Source of the DNA: Dioscorea cayenensis subsp. rotundata
Taxonomy: Eukaryota > Streptophyta > Magnoliopsida > Dioscoreales > Dioscoreaceae
Assembly: GCF_009730915.1 (NCBI RefSeq)
Contig: NC_052472.1
Span: forward strand, 1,302,001 to 1,366,000
Direction of reading: 5' to 3'
DNA length: 64,000 bases
This document shows positions 34,831-46,339 of the stretch, piece after piece. A program made the position numbers and the translations under genes. Below the pieces are notes generated by a model. The model worked only from the letters and a program-made list of their open reading frames with translations, searched no databases and was not told the origin of the DNA. Each line of letters begins with the position of its first letter. Positions within the stretch are counted from its first letter, which is position 1.

Positions 34831-36635
34831 TTATTAAGTTATCCCCTATTGACTTTAGTTTTAAATTCCATGTTGATATAATAAAGAGGATAAAATAATA
34901 ATATGTTTCATTAATGTTTATGTTAAACATTTTGAAAATATAAGAATAAAAAAATGAACTAAATAACTAAAATGTTCAACGATCAAAATTAGACAATACG
35001 ATAAGAGCCAAACCACACTCTTTTTGTTTTTTATATAAAAGAATATTACTAATTTTAAATAATTATTATCAAGGCATTATAAGATAAAAAAATCTTCAAT
35101 TTTTTTTAAAAATAATGTGGTTATTGTTAGAACTAGCCTAGCTAAGGCCTTCTGCCACAACTAGGCTGAACCCTGATTTCTTCATACAACCAAACTCTAG
35201 TTAAAAGGCCTTCTATTGCAAAAGACGGTCTTAGATAGAAAAATAAACAAAAAGTTCACACTTAAATATATATATATATACACACACATGTATATGTTTC
35301 TTACCTAGTTCTTTTGAATCATTTGAATAAGTTTTTTGGACCATATTGGGGTATTATTTTTCATACCACACATGATTTTTCCTTGAGAATGTTTTTCAAA
35401 AGTACAGATTTTTTTCCCCAAAAAGTTATAGAAATAGTAGAATTAATTAATCTATATAAATATGGTTTATTTTTTATTTGCTTATTAGTTCATATTATCC
35501 AAATATATTACGTTTCACATAATTAAAATTATTTATTTTGTATTATCGCACATATATCATTTTTTGACACTTTACATTTATTTCATATAAAAGACCATGT
35601 TCTCTTGAAAATTTAAAAATAATTTTAACATTTTATCAGTTTAAGATAAATAACTAGCTTTAATGAAATGGTTTACTATATAAAAGCTCAATATTTTTTT
35701 AAAAAAAATAAGATAATGAAATTAGAGAGATATCAGAAATATTGTTATATGAATGCATATAAATAGTTATAGCAAAACTTCTTTGCATTATTTAAACGAT
35801 TTAATAAAATAACGAGTAAAGTAATACTTGAAATCTCAATGACAATTTATGTCATGTAAACCTCTTAATTTTAAAATAAAAAATATATATTGCCAAAGCT
35901 CAAAACTCTACGTTTCATCACAATAAACTTATATTTAATAATTAAAAAAAAAGTGATTTGTTACACTTTAATTACTTAAGTAAGTGTGCTTTTCCTATAA
36001 ATAATAACTTAAATGGTCTCTTTTAATAGCTATTAATTATGATATGTGGAAAGATATTTTTTTAAAAAAATATACATGAAATTCATTTTTTTTTTCCAAG
36101 AAATTGTTTTGAGATATTAAAAATAATCAAAATTTTTCAATTAACGTGGCAAGCAATCAATTCAACAAGGACAATTAAACAAATTAGGGTATCTCCAATG
36201 AATTAATGAACCCACGCTAAACAATAAAAGCTGATCAAAGTGAATGGAGTTTAAATCAAAATATATTATTTCTCATAATATTATTTTATTTTATATATTG
36301 TTTAAATTATATATATATATAATTTTATATATAATGCATGATAATTATGTATAAATTATATTACACGAGCAAAAGCCAGGTTAAAAAGAATTTTTTTTTA
36401 ATCTTACTCTTTCAATTTGGCTCGAATGGAAAAATTATACAATTTTCATTAAACAAGATCAACAAAATAGATATTTTCAAAATTTTCAATATTATTGATT
36501 GAATAATTACCTTCATTAATTGAATCTTGAAGTGAAATTAGATGTACTTCTCGTTAATAAAATAAATAACAAAATTTTTAATTGAAAAATATTGTTTATA
36601 AATTTAAATACTTAAATAATTCACTAGATATATTG
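33756..36635. repeat. segmental duplication, short copy (partner about 43050-48640)
   Basis: Ordered blocks shared with the 43-48.6 kb copy, same orientation: TATAATATGCCACnCAAGTT (33778), CAAATAACTCAAGCTTAATA (34051), CAATTTCAATCAATGAAGCT (34103), GAAGAATTTA (34453), ATTCTCCTTC (34628), ATAATGTGGTTATTGTTAGAA (35112), TTAATCTATATAAATATGGTTTA (35446), and AAGTGAATGGAGTTTAAATC (36238). The shared sequence ends with GATATATTGTG at 36627-36637. The alignment is direct and colinear, with several insertions in the partner. No gene is present here. Confidence 0.75.
34786..34826 (+). repeat. (AAT)n microsatellite
   Basis: About 13 uninterrupted AAT units, absent from the partner copy of the segmental duplication. 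It creates poly-Asn and poly-Leu frames that are not genes. Confidence 0.9.
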
Positions 36636-37214
36636 TGTTACACCTTAACCCACGGATCTGGCACACGACAACTATCACGACAACCCGAGGAAAGATACAC
36701 ACACCATTCAATTTTTGAATCACCGCAAGGTTAACAAAATCCTGGATTTCCACAATCCTGATCACAAAATAACAAAAATATACTACAAAAAAACAATAAA
36801 ATCAAAACCTGATAATAGAGTTCAAGAAATATACTATTAGAAGAAACTAGACATGCGTACAAACTATGCACATAGAGTTTCCATACGCTAGTGGATCTAT
36901 GTCCTTATACAATGCAACATGTTCATAAGAAACATACATAAGATTGGAAATATAAGAGATGGATAGAGAATGCCCAACACTCTGCCTCACCGTGACACTA
37001 CCAGCTGCTAGAGCCTGAAAGGGAGGGAGAGGGTGAGTAATCAGAGTCATCAGTGAATGTGTTAGCACAATTTTGATAGAATATATAACAATAATCGATA
37101 AAAATCGACAAAACCCACACTTTTGCAATGATACAAATAGATCAAAACATTTTAGCATATAACGAAGGTGCCAAGCCTGATTGCAGCACGAGTAAGGGAT
37201 TAAGCTGATTACCC

Positions 37215-37255
<41 letters not shown>

Positions 37256-38427
37256 AAGAAAACCATAGATAGCTTACATGAACCATTTTTGCTCAAATGA
37301 GGGTTTCAACATTCATAACTCATGAATGACGTAATACAAGTTTTTAAACAAATAAGCATGATACTTGTCATCGAATTACTTTACTTTCCCATCCCAGGAG
37401 TGTTTAAATAATCACGTCTCAAAGGTTTGCTTGCATTAAAACATAATTTTTTAAAATATGAAGTTTGCATCTCGAGCAAACGTATAATAGTCTAGATTTC
37501 TCTCTAAACCCTAGTTGTGCTAGCGTCAAAGTTCAGAACCGTCAAGTTCCCTCATGCCCTTGACATATCAAACATCAAAAGTTTTTTTATAAAATAGAAA
37601 AGCATAGAAACTCTTTCCAAACTGATTAAATCATCAGTTCCATATGATATAATCAAGTATTATTTTTAAATCAAACCATAACGATATATAGATAATATTC
37701 TACTAGAAATGTGCAATCACATTACCCATTCACAACTTAGGCAATTAAACCCCTAGCAAGCTACTCCTCCGCTGGCTCTTTGCCTCGCAACAAGCCCTCA
37801 CTGCCTAATCAACCAAACACACACACACAAGCAACAAATATTAAGCAACGGAAACACAAATGAAACCCTAAGTTTTAAACATGCAAAGCAACCCTAACAC
37901 GACCTAGGGTTAGCTCAAAATTGAGATCCAAGGTTTCCAAAGAGTTTCTAGAGGTGATTGGCTTCAATCCAAACCAAGGAAACAAGCAAACAAGCACGTT
38001 CTACTTATGCTACAGTATTGCTACACTTGATTTTGAAGAACAATAATGAAAATCATAATTTCAAGTTCTAACAACAACAAGCAACCAAGAAGAACAAGGA
38101 TCAAGCCTTTCAAGCTTCCTTCGTAACCCTAGATCCATCCATCCATCAAACAACAAGGGAAAAAAATGGAGAGCTTACCTATAAGCTTAAGGAGTAGGAT
38201 AATGGATCTTGAAGCTCTACTAACAAGAAGAGAAGATCTTCCACCTTTCTTCTTTCTCCAAAGAAAACTCAAAGGAAAAAGAAGGAAGAGAAGAAAAGAG
38301 AGAGAGGAGGAAAAGAGAGGGAGAGAGAGAGAACACCAAGGAGAGAAAAGTAAAATACCACAAAAAGGCCTAAAGAAGGCTTACAACAAGGCCTGGCACG
38401 CCTTGGGGCCACCTTGCTGGGCATACA
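36636..38427 (-). mobile_element. probable solo LTR of a Ty3/gypsy-type element
   Basis: At the point where the segmental duplication's two copies diverge (GATATATTGTG versus GATATACTGTG), this copy continues with TGTTACACCTTAACCCACGG. Read on the minus strand the block starts near TGTATGCCCAGCAAGG and ends AAGGTGTAACA, matching TG...CA LTR ends. The interior (for example 37730-38130, minus strand) has the gene-like but non-coding texture typical of long gypsy LTRs. The charged open frame at 38166-38450 is a translation of the purine-rich AGAGAG tract. No second LTR, primer site or pol lies next to it. Target duplications were not found, so the exact ends are provisional. A (TA)n run occupies 37218-37250. 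Confidence 0.5.
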
Positions 38428-39159
38428 TTTCTATTTTGAAGGAAATATAAATATAAACATAAAAATTACTTCTTCTAAATTGCCATTTATTAAATTATTA
38501 TTTTATGTTAAATATTTTGAAATTTTCAATAACATCTTAATAATTTTTATTTTCTTTGAAATTTTAATAATATTTTAGTTATTTTATGTAATATTTTAAT
38601 ATTATTTAATCTCACTTTAGCAACCGTAATTAAAAACATAATGGCCATTATGGGGAGAGACCAATTTTTTTTCCAAAATGAATTAAAGGTAATTTTATTG
38701 GTAAAAAAATATTAGAAGAACAAAAAAGGTATTCTAACTATAATAGAGGACCATTTTATTGATTATACTTTTTTTTTATTATATGTTTTTTACTATGTAT
38801 TTTGAAAAATGAGATTTACTGAAATTCTCATAAAAATACCCTTGTCAAAAATAGATTAATAAATAAACAAAAATAAAACCTAAAATTTTATCATGCATTT
38901 AATTTGGCTTGCATTTTTTTTCATTGAATTCTCACACATAAACCATTTTATTTACTTTGTAGATATTTTATATGGAAAGGTATTTGTTTTTATAAAAGGA
39001 AAGTTGAGAATAATTGTAACTATTTAGAAGTTTGAAAAAATTAGCTTATTTTAATGAAACTGTTTATCATATAAAAACTCAATACTCTTTAAAAAATAAA
39101 ATAATAAATTATTTCAAATATAAAAGAGATAACTAAATAAATATTAATATATGAAATTA

Positions 39160-39596
39160 AAGCTATGATCAACTTTAATTCCTCCAAAGCCTTAATATCA
39201 TGCTCCCATATTTTCAAGGTCTTGGAGATCTTGTTTCTTCCCATTATTAGCCATGGAATTGGACAACATCAAGGGCTCTGATACCAATGATATGGCGAAA
39301 CTACCAAAACATACACAATCAAGAAGAAAGCCAAGAGAGAAGATTATAAGAAAAACAAGAAGAATGAGAGAGGCCAGAAGAATCGCAAAAACATTCTTTA
39401 TTTTTTTCATTCTTGAGTCATTAGTTTTATATCTCAACTAATGGCTCAGATTAGATCTTATACATGGACCCCACCAACTTAAAGACATCTTGCGGCCAGG
39501 TTTTAAAATCTCAGCTGAGTCACATTACACTACTCCAACTCAGCATCTACAACAAATACAATGTTGCCACATTAGTAACCAACTTCTTACTCAACA
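39160..39596 (-). mobile_element. truncated Ty1/copia element: LTR, primer-binding site, start of gag
   Basis: On the minus strand, TGTTGAGTAAG at 39596 begins a 309-bp LTR that ends CATATCA at 39288. One base later lies TGGTATCAGAGCC (39286-39274), the standard copia primer-binding site for initiator methionine tRNA. It is followed by an ATG (39254) opening MANNGKKQDLQDLENMGA, a gag-like start that stops after 18 codons. Beyond about 39160 the sequence reverts to the AT-rich repeat, so gag-pol and the other LTR are lost. The 79-residue hydrophobic frame over the LTR is not a gene. Confidence 0.75.
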
Positions 39597-39713
39597 ATAA
39601 TTATTAACCTCTCCTTTAACCTTTATTCAAACATTCCCTCCTTCCTCATTCCCTTCAACTACTTTATTCTCTGACCATACAATGACCTTCACAACAGCAG
39701 CACCCGCCGCAAC

Positions 39714-40366
39714 TAGGAGTGGACATGGGCCGAACTGGATCGGTCTGGACTGGGCTAGACTCAAAAATACAATCCATATATTCGGGCTGGGCTGTGCCGG
39801 GTCATGTTCGGGCCAAATTATCTTGGTCCAAACTCATCCCATTTAATTGTCATTAGACCCAGGCCCAACCCAACCCAACCCAAAAAATAAATAATTTTTT
39901 TAAATAATTAAAATAACTAAATAAAACTACTACTACAACCCCTAAAATTTTTTCAAACAAGTAAAAAAATACAACACAAGTATTATAAATATTTCAAACA
40001 AATTCTATATAAATAAGTAGTAATATTATCAACAAATATTATCAATAATATATTATATATATTATCAATAAATTCTATATAAATTAGAGGCTAAAAAGTT
40101 GCCTAATTTTGACTATTTTCAAGCCTATTATATATATAATTATATATATATATATATATTATAAATAATATATTATATATATTGTTTATTTATTCGGGTC
40201 GGGTCGGGTTAAAATTCATCTGACCCAAATCCAGCTCGAAATTTAATCGGGCCAAAACATTTGAACCCAACCCAACTCTTTGGGCCAACTTTCTAAACCC
40301 AGGCCTTGTATTTTTTGGGCTGGGCTCGGGCCAGCCCATGGGTCGCCCCACCCATGTCCACCCCTA
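39714..40366. mobile_element. hAT-like non-autonomous element, 653 bp
   Basis: The left end TAGGAGTGGACATGGG (39714) matches the right end, read on the other strand, TAGGGGTGGACATGGG (40366 leftward), with one mismatch in 16. Flanking 8-mers are GCCGCAAC (39706-39713) and CCCGCAAC (40367-40374), seven of eight identical. These are hAT features. Subterminal regions are rich in GGGCC, GGGCTGGGC and CAACCCAACCC; the middle is AT-rich with a TA run near 40145. No transposase frame exists. The open frame at 40280-40465 crosses the right end and is spurious. Confidence 0.8.
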
Positions 40367-40374
40367 CCCGCAAC

Positions 40375-41853
40375 ACCCTTCCAACACTCCTGCAACCCAC
40401 TAAAGCTCTGCAATACTCTTGTAGCACCTCACTGGAGGTCCTCCCGAAACACTCCATACATATGATGGTCCTTTGATTTTCATAATTAGGGTTTCAACTT
40501 AGGTTAATTTCTCATAATTGAAAATTCAATATACTAAATAGAATTCTCATCATAAGACCCCAAACAATTCTAAAATAAGATCATTATGGTACCACTTGAA
40601 GGTACTATATAGAAACAATCCCTAAAGAAATTAGGATTCTCTTGTTGAAATTACTTTGGGAAACAAGAGAAATAGCAGAAGCGTACCTATACATAAATCA
40701 ATTGACACAATAAAGAAGATGGGAACCTTAATCAATGAAAACCTAATACTGAATCTAATTTTTAACATGCATCAGTTAGAGACCACACCCTATTTATAAA
40801 AAAACTTATGAGGTTAATATCATAAACTTGACGGTTTTGACATTAGGAATTCTACACTTTATTATATAAATTTACACATCTAATTTAGATATATAATTAG
40901 GAACAACTCAAAATTTATTTAGATCGCTAGACTTATATCTTTTAAATAAATATGGTGATATATACACAATTGTTAATGCAATTCATGAACGTCTACATAA
41001 TTTAGTTTATATATATTATTAGATCCCTGCACAATTCAACAAAAATGTGATGATGGGCACAATAAGTTTTCAATTATCACCACTAATGTTGAAATGCAAG
41101 TATGCATAGATGCTAGGAAGCTTGCTTAAGTTCAATATTAAACAAAGACGAATAAGTTTGATATTGATGTCAAAGCTAATAAATTCTTTTTTACTGACAA
41201 TATGATGAGCACAAAAATAACATCCTTTAAGAGTTTGAGATCAACGCCAATGGTGATGAATGAGTAAGTGGGGATATATATGGACAATTTAATTTGATAG
41301 ATAAATGAATTAAATGCAAACTTCCAATTTTTTAAATTATTTTGAATTATTTTGAGTTTTCTCAAATTCTTCTAATTTCTTAGAATTATTTTTAGTTTTA
41401 AAATTTTTTTAAATTAATTTTTTTAAAAACATCTCTGTTGGAGGTTTTCTTTTTTATTTATTTATTTTTTTAAATGACAAGACAACAAGTCAACAACAAA
41501 GTCCAGAACTCTTGGGTTGTTGGCCATGGTGTTTAATTGGTGTTTTAGACCATTTGTTCCATTCTCCCCTACTCATTCAACCGATTTTTAATTTAATAAT
41601 AAAAAGATATTAATTATAAATAAAATAACAAAAAATATATATTTAAAAAGCCCGCCGGCTTGGGTGGGCTGGTTTTAAATTTTTTCCCTATTTTATTTAT
41701 TTGTTTATTTTTTTATTTTAATCTTAAAATATTAAAATCTAAATTAAATGCCCTGAGCTTTATTTTTTCCCAAATTTGCACTGTAATTTCCCAAGTAATC
41801 TTTATACTTTACAAAATTCATTTAAAATTTTTTTTATAGATGCATCTCTTAAA

Positions 41854-41884
<31 letters not shown>

Positions 41885-42500
41885 CAGAACTAAACAAAAA
41901 ATCCATCTCTTCATATTGAACATTAAATTTATTTATTATGATTTCAAAATAACACTTTTATTTAAAAAAAAATTACAAATTTATTTCTTTATTTTCGTTT
42001 TTTACTAAGTATATATATTTTTTATTTAACTACTTATAGGAAAGTTCAATCTCTTATGTGACATCATAAATTTGAAAAGTAAATATTAGAATCACTTGAG
42101 TTTGAATCTATATATATACACTTAACCGTACAGTTATACTATATATTCCTTTAACAATGAAATGAAATTAGAGGTGCAATCCACCTAAAAAAAATATTGG
42201 AAATATTTCACAAAAATTCTTTCCAAATGCAAAAGTTCAAAATCAATATTAGTTTGATTGATAAAAAAGTCATTATCTTTCGGTTGCTCCTTCGTATATA
42301 TATTTATATACCTATTCTAAATTGATTTTGTGAAATATAAAATAACAATTTAGTTTTATTTTATCAAACTATACTTTCCCAAAAAGAAAAGCACACAAAA
42401 TAAAAAACATTAAACCATGTCTTCATTAATTCAGTCCTAAATATCCTCTAAAAATATAAGACATGATGATCTTATTCATTGATCCCTGACAAATACAACA
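40375..42500. other. gene-free AT-rich region
   Basis: No coding sequence or RNA gene is recognised. The part at about 40440-40780 is less AT-rich and contains AGCAGAAGCGTACC and CACACCCTATTTATAAA, which recall retrotransposon LTR or leader sequence, but no ends could be fixed. A CAAAA pentamer tract lies at 41859-41885. The rest is AT-rich filler. Confidence 0.5.
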
Positions 42501-42558
42501 AGGACCCTTTTATTATAAACACATATAATAATTCGGAGCATGCATAAATCAAGCATAG

Positions 42559-42914
42559 TTAGACATGGACACACTTTTCACCCGCACGGCACGGACTACG
42601 AGGAGGAGATTCTGGTATGCATGCATGGCCATATGGGCACCCTCTCCTTCCTCGGTTTGGATACAAAGGCATTCTTCCTCTTCCTGGGATTCGATACACA
42701 GGTGTCCCTACATAACATTTATAATTAAAATATCAAAGTTTCAGAAAATATGTATATCTATACTAAGGAACAAGAAATTTAGTTCTATAAAGAAACTGAG
42801 ATAATAAAACTCACCAATTAAGCGAGGAGTAGCAGAGACTGAGCACAAGAATGAATTGGTGAAGAGAAGTAGCAGGATGGAGGCTATAATGATAAAAGCT
42901 TTGTTGCAAGCCAT
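42559..42914 (-). CDS. small secreted cysteine-rich peptide, 82 aa
   Basis: Two exons, 42914-42815 and 42707-42559, are joined by a 107-bp intron (donor ATTG|GTGAG, acceptor TATGTAG) with matching phase, giving 249 nt. Residues 1-28 form a strong signal peptide (NKAFIIIASILLLLF core, SVSA cleavage region). The mature part of about 54 residues is basic, Pro/Gly/Arg-rich (VYRIPGRGRMPLYPNRGRRG), and ends with four cysteines in the pattern C-x5-C-x9-C-x5-C and the tail CVHV. A TATAAAG box lies at 42969-42975 and an AATAAA signal at 42509-42514, both suitably placed. I do not recognise a named family; it has the form of a plant signalling or antimicrobial peptide precursor. No dibasic processing site can be proven. 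It sits alone between repeat blocks. Confidence 0.7.
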
Positions 42915-42968
42915 AGATATATTTCTTGCTTATAAGACTTTATTACTTGCTGATATGTGAACACCAAA

Positions 42969-42975
42969 CTTTATA
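42969..42975 (-). promoter_or_regulatory. TATA box of the cysteine-rich peptide gene
   Basis: TATAAAG on the minus strand, 55 bp before the ATG at 42914. This would place transcription start about 25 nt before the ATG, a short leader. Confidence 0.55.
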
Positions 42976-43364
42976 GTAGTTGTTCAAAGTTGTTAGTGTG
43001 AGAAGTAGTTAATTAATTACGTCATTTTACAAGGAAGACTTGACTTGGACTTCTTCGTATAATATGCCACACAAGTTGAGCCAGCTTTTAATTTTCTCTC
43101 ATCTCATGCTTGAAAAGTTCTCAAATAAAACAATATCAAACAGTAACCATCAAAGGTTGTCATGATCAATGTGTTTTCCAAGTATGCACGTTTCATTTAA
43201 TGTTACTAACCTTTTTCCAAACCAAGTCTTCCCATTAGGTCTTCCAGTTTGTCCTAACTCCTAAGTTAATTATATATATATATTATATTATATTATATTA
43301 TATTATATTATATTATATATTGTTATAAAGAATTTTAAATTAATAAAAAATGGTTGATTAACTT

Positions 43365-43970
43365 TCTGATGACAGGCGCATAGACGACGTGGCATGTGCG
43401 TATATGGAGAAGTACAACATAAGGGCATTTCGGTAATTTGGCGGGTGAAGAGATTTTATGGTTGTACCGGATCTATTTGATGGGAAACGGATCAAGGAAT
43501 AAAAGTCATGAGTTTGTGTCCCACAAACTCGTGAGTCATACCAAAATTTGGCCAAATTACATCGTTTAGGCCTCGAAAACCCTAATTTTGTTATTTTTAG
43601 TAATAATTGATTTTGTTATATTTTAGGATAGAAATCTCTAATTTGTGAGCCGTTTGTGGCAATAGTCTTTATTTTGATAGATCTTTTATTTCTTGCTGAT
43701 ATTTGAAAATTTACTATTTTTGGTAAATTTCGAATTATCTCCTTTCTTAGTGCTATTTTTGCCTATTTAATGTAAGCCTATGGGCAAAAAGAAATCAGTT
43801 TTGTTCACTATTTACTTGAGTAATAAGATTTTACTCTTCTTAAATTTCTGGCTATTTTTGATCAACAGGGTTTGGACAACTTGTTACCGGGCATTCGAAG
43901 GTGAATCAACGGGTTTCAAATATATTGCTGCATCACTTCCCTAGTACCAACGAAAAAGATAATTCATTGA
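43365..43970 (+). mobile_element. LTR-like insertion in the long duplication copy
   Basis: The block is absent from the corresponding place in the short copy (about 34030). It is less AT-rich than its surroundings, starts near TGATGACAGGCGCATAGACG and ends near TTGTTACCGGGCATTCGAAGG ... GCATCACTTCCCTAGTACC. The sequence style resembles Athila/Tat-type gypsy LTRs, but TG...CA ends and target duplications were not confirmed. No protein is encoded; the minus-strand frame at 43358-43555 is not supported. Confidence 0.45.
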
Positions 43971-44446
43971 TTGTTGTATAGTTGTACTTGTAATATATAG
44001 AAAATTATATGGTTATTTATAAGCAATCATTCTACTTATATCAAGAAAATATAATTAAAAATATGTTAATTATATTTACAAAATTATACTTTAGGAGAAT
44101 ATTTGGTAAAGTAATTTATAAGTGCTTAAAAATATGGAGTATAATCAAATATTTTAAAAATAAATAGAAATCATCTAATAATATTATGTGATATCAAAAC
44201 TCATATTAATTGTAATACAAATAACTCAAGCTTAATAATATTTTTTTATTCCCTTAAACATGAAAGACCAATTTCAATCAATGAAGCTTCACATGTACAA
44301 ACTTCCAAGCCAATCAAATGTTAATACTCATGAAAAATACTGAAAATTTCTTGCTATTCTTTTTTTGTTCTTGTTTATTAGATCAAGATGTTACAAAAAT
44401 ACTTCTTATTTAATTATTTTGCTTTTGTTGTATAACTTTAGGGAGT

Positions 44447-45105
44447 CATTTGGTTTACAGTAATTACCAAGTAAAGAGTTTATCGTGGTAATAAAGTCGG
44501 GAATACTATATGACCAAAAATGTTGTGGTAATTTATGATAACCATGGTTGGGACTCATATAATTACATAGTAATCATCTTGATAATGTTCCAAATTTCCC
44601 AAAATACCATTATATATATAATTTTGAGCAAGTTTAAATTTAAAGTAAAATAAAATGTCAGATGAAAATAATTAAATTATAATATAAAGATTAATTTTTG
44701 CAAATTTTTCTCCAAAATACTTATATATCTTAAATTTTGAACAAATGAAAAGTTAAATAAAATAAATTTTTTACATGGAAAAATTAATTAAAATAAAATA
44801 ATTAAAATTTGAAGTTGAAGATATTTCCAAAATAACATTAATTTTTTTATCAAACGGATAAGGTATAAAAAATATTATTTTAAAACAAAAGGCATATTTG
44901 TCCAAAAAAAAGTTTCAAATTACCTCCCATCTGGTAATTTAACATAGCAACATATTATGGTAATGCAACATACCCACATATTTTGGTGGTAATAAAATTA
45001 CCAAATTTTTTAGTAATATTCCAAAATTGGTAATTACATATTGCCATCAATATTATCACCATCATCTATACAAACGTGCTAATCTCTTTAGATTACCACA
45101 TAACA
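44447..45105. mobile_element. MITE-like insertion in the long duplication copy
   Basis: The two duplication copies match on either side, but this stretch is missing from the short copy (between about 34225 and 34255). It begins GGGAGTCATTTGGTTTACAG, a form seen at the ends of PIF/Harbinger-type elements (GGGnnnGTTTGGTT). It is filled with TGGTAATT / AATTACCA motifs in both orientations. The right end near ACAAACGTGCTAATC is only a weak inverted match, so the superfamily is tentative. Confidence 0.5.
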
Positions 45106-46304
45106 GGTAGCTGTATATGGCCTTCCTATTGTTTCATAATGTTCAAGATAATTTTAGTATTATTTTTTAGTTTATTTTGATTTTGTAATTCAAGTTCTAT
45201 TTGATCCAATTAAAAAAAAACTCATAATGAGATTTATGCGATTTTTTTAATTATAAATTTTTTTGAGCATCTATGATGGTAGTGGAAGGAATCAAATTTA
45301 TAAATATGTCCGAAGAATTTAGGCAATCAAACACACAGCTAAAAAGTTACAGAACAGAATCAGCCGTAGCCAATACTAAATTTAATCATCTTAAAACCTA
45401 TTGAAATATATTTTAAAATTTTATTATAATAAAATGACTTTAAGCAAAATGTTTTTTTTTACTAAATTTTTAATATAATAGAATTATATTCTCCTTCCCT
45501 GTTTAGGTTTTTTTTTATTTTGGATTTTCATGTAACTATTTTATTTTCTTTTATTTATCATCATTATTATTTCTTTTAAATTTCTATATTTTTTTTATAA
45601 GATGCTAAAATGGCAGGGAAAAAAGAGTTTAGTAGGTTTTCTCTCTATTTACTTTAGTTTTAAATTTCATGTTGATATGATAAAGAGAATATATAATAAC
45701 ACGTTTCAGTTAATGTGTATGTTAAACATTTTGAAAATATTAAGATAATAATGAACAAAATAACTAAAATGCTCAATAATCAAAATTAACAATACAATCA
45801 AAATATTTTTTTTATTTAAAAGAGCATTACCGATTTTAAATAATTATTTTTAAGAGGCTATAAAATAAAAAATCTTTAATGTTTTTTTCCTCACAACATA
45901 TAATGTGGTTATTGTTAGAAGTAGACTAACCACTCTACTACCTTAGCTGAGCTAAATCTAAATTTCTTCTTATAATGAAACTTGAGTAAGCAAAAAATAA
46001 CATTCTAGGCTAAGTTCAAAGACTTGAATATATATATGTTTCTTGCCTGGGTCTTTAATTTGTAATAAGTTTTGTGGGTCCGTACTAGGTTAAGTTTTTT
46101 TTTTTTTTCAATATTACATATGTGATTTTTTTTTAATATTTAAATTTTTAAAAGTTTAGATTTTTTGTGGTTGACTATACATTTTCACTTAATTTGATTA
46201 AGTAATGTACAAAAATTACCAAGTTAATGAATTTTATTTTCAATATGTTTGATTATCAATTTATTTAATTGTGCAAGTTTGCATGTTTGATTGGGTTTTA
46301 TATA

Positions 46305-46339
<35 letters not shown>

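Noticed and set aside
34604..34930. Overlapping frames with poly-Asn and poly-Leu
   Set aside because: Both strands are open only because of the AAT array; there is no homology or splice context.
38166..38450. Lys/Arg/Glu-rich 94-residue frame
   Set aside because: It lies on an AGAGAG purine tract within the probable LTR; composition explains it.
39198..39437. Membrane-protein-like 79-residue minus-strand frame
   Set aside because: It runs through the copia LTR end, the primer-binding site and the gag start, which explain the sequence better.
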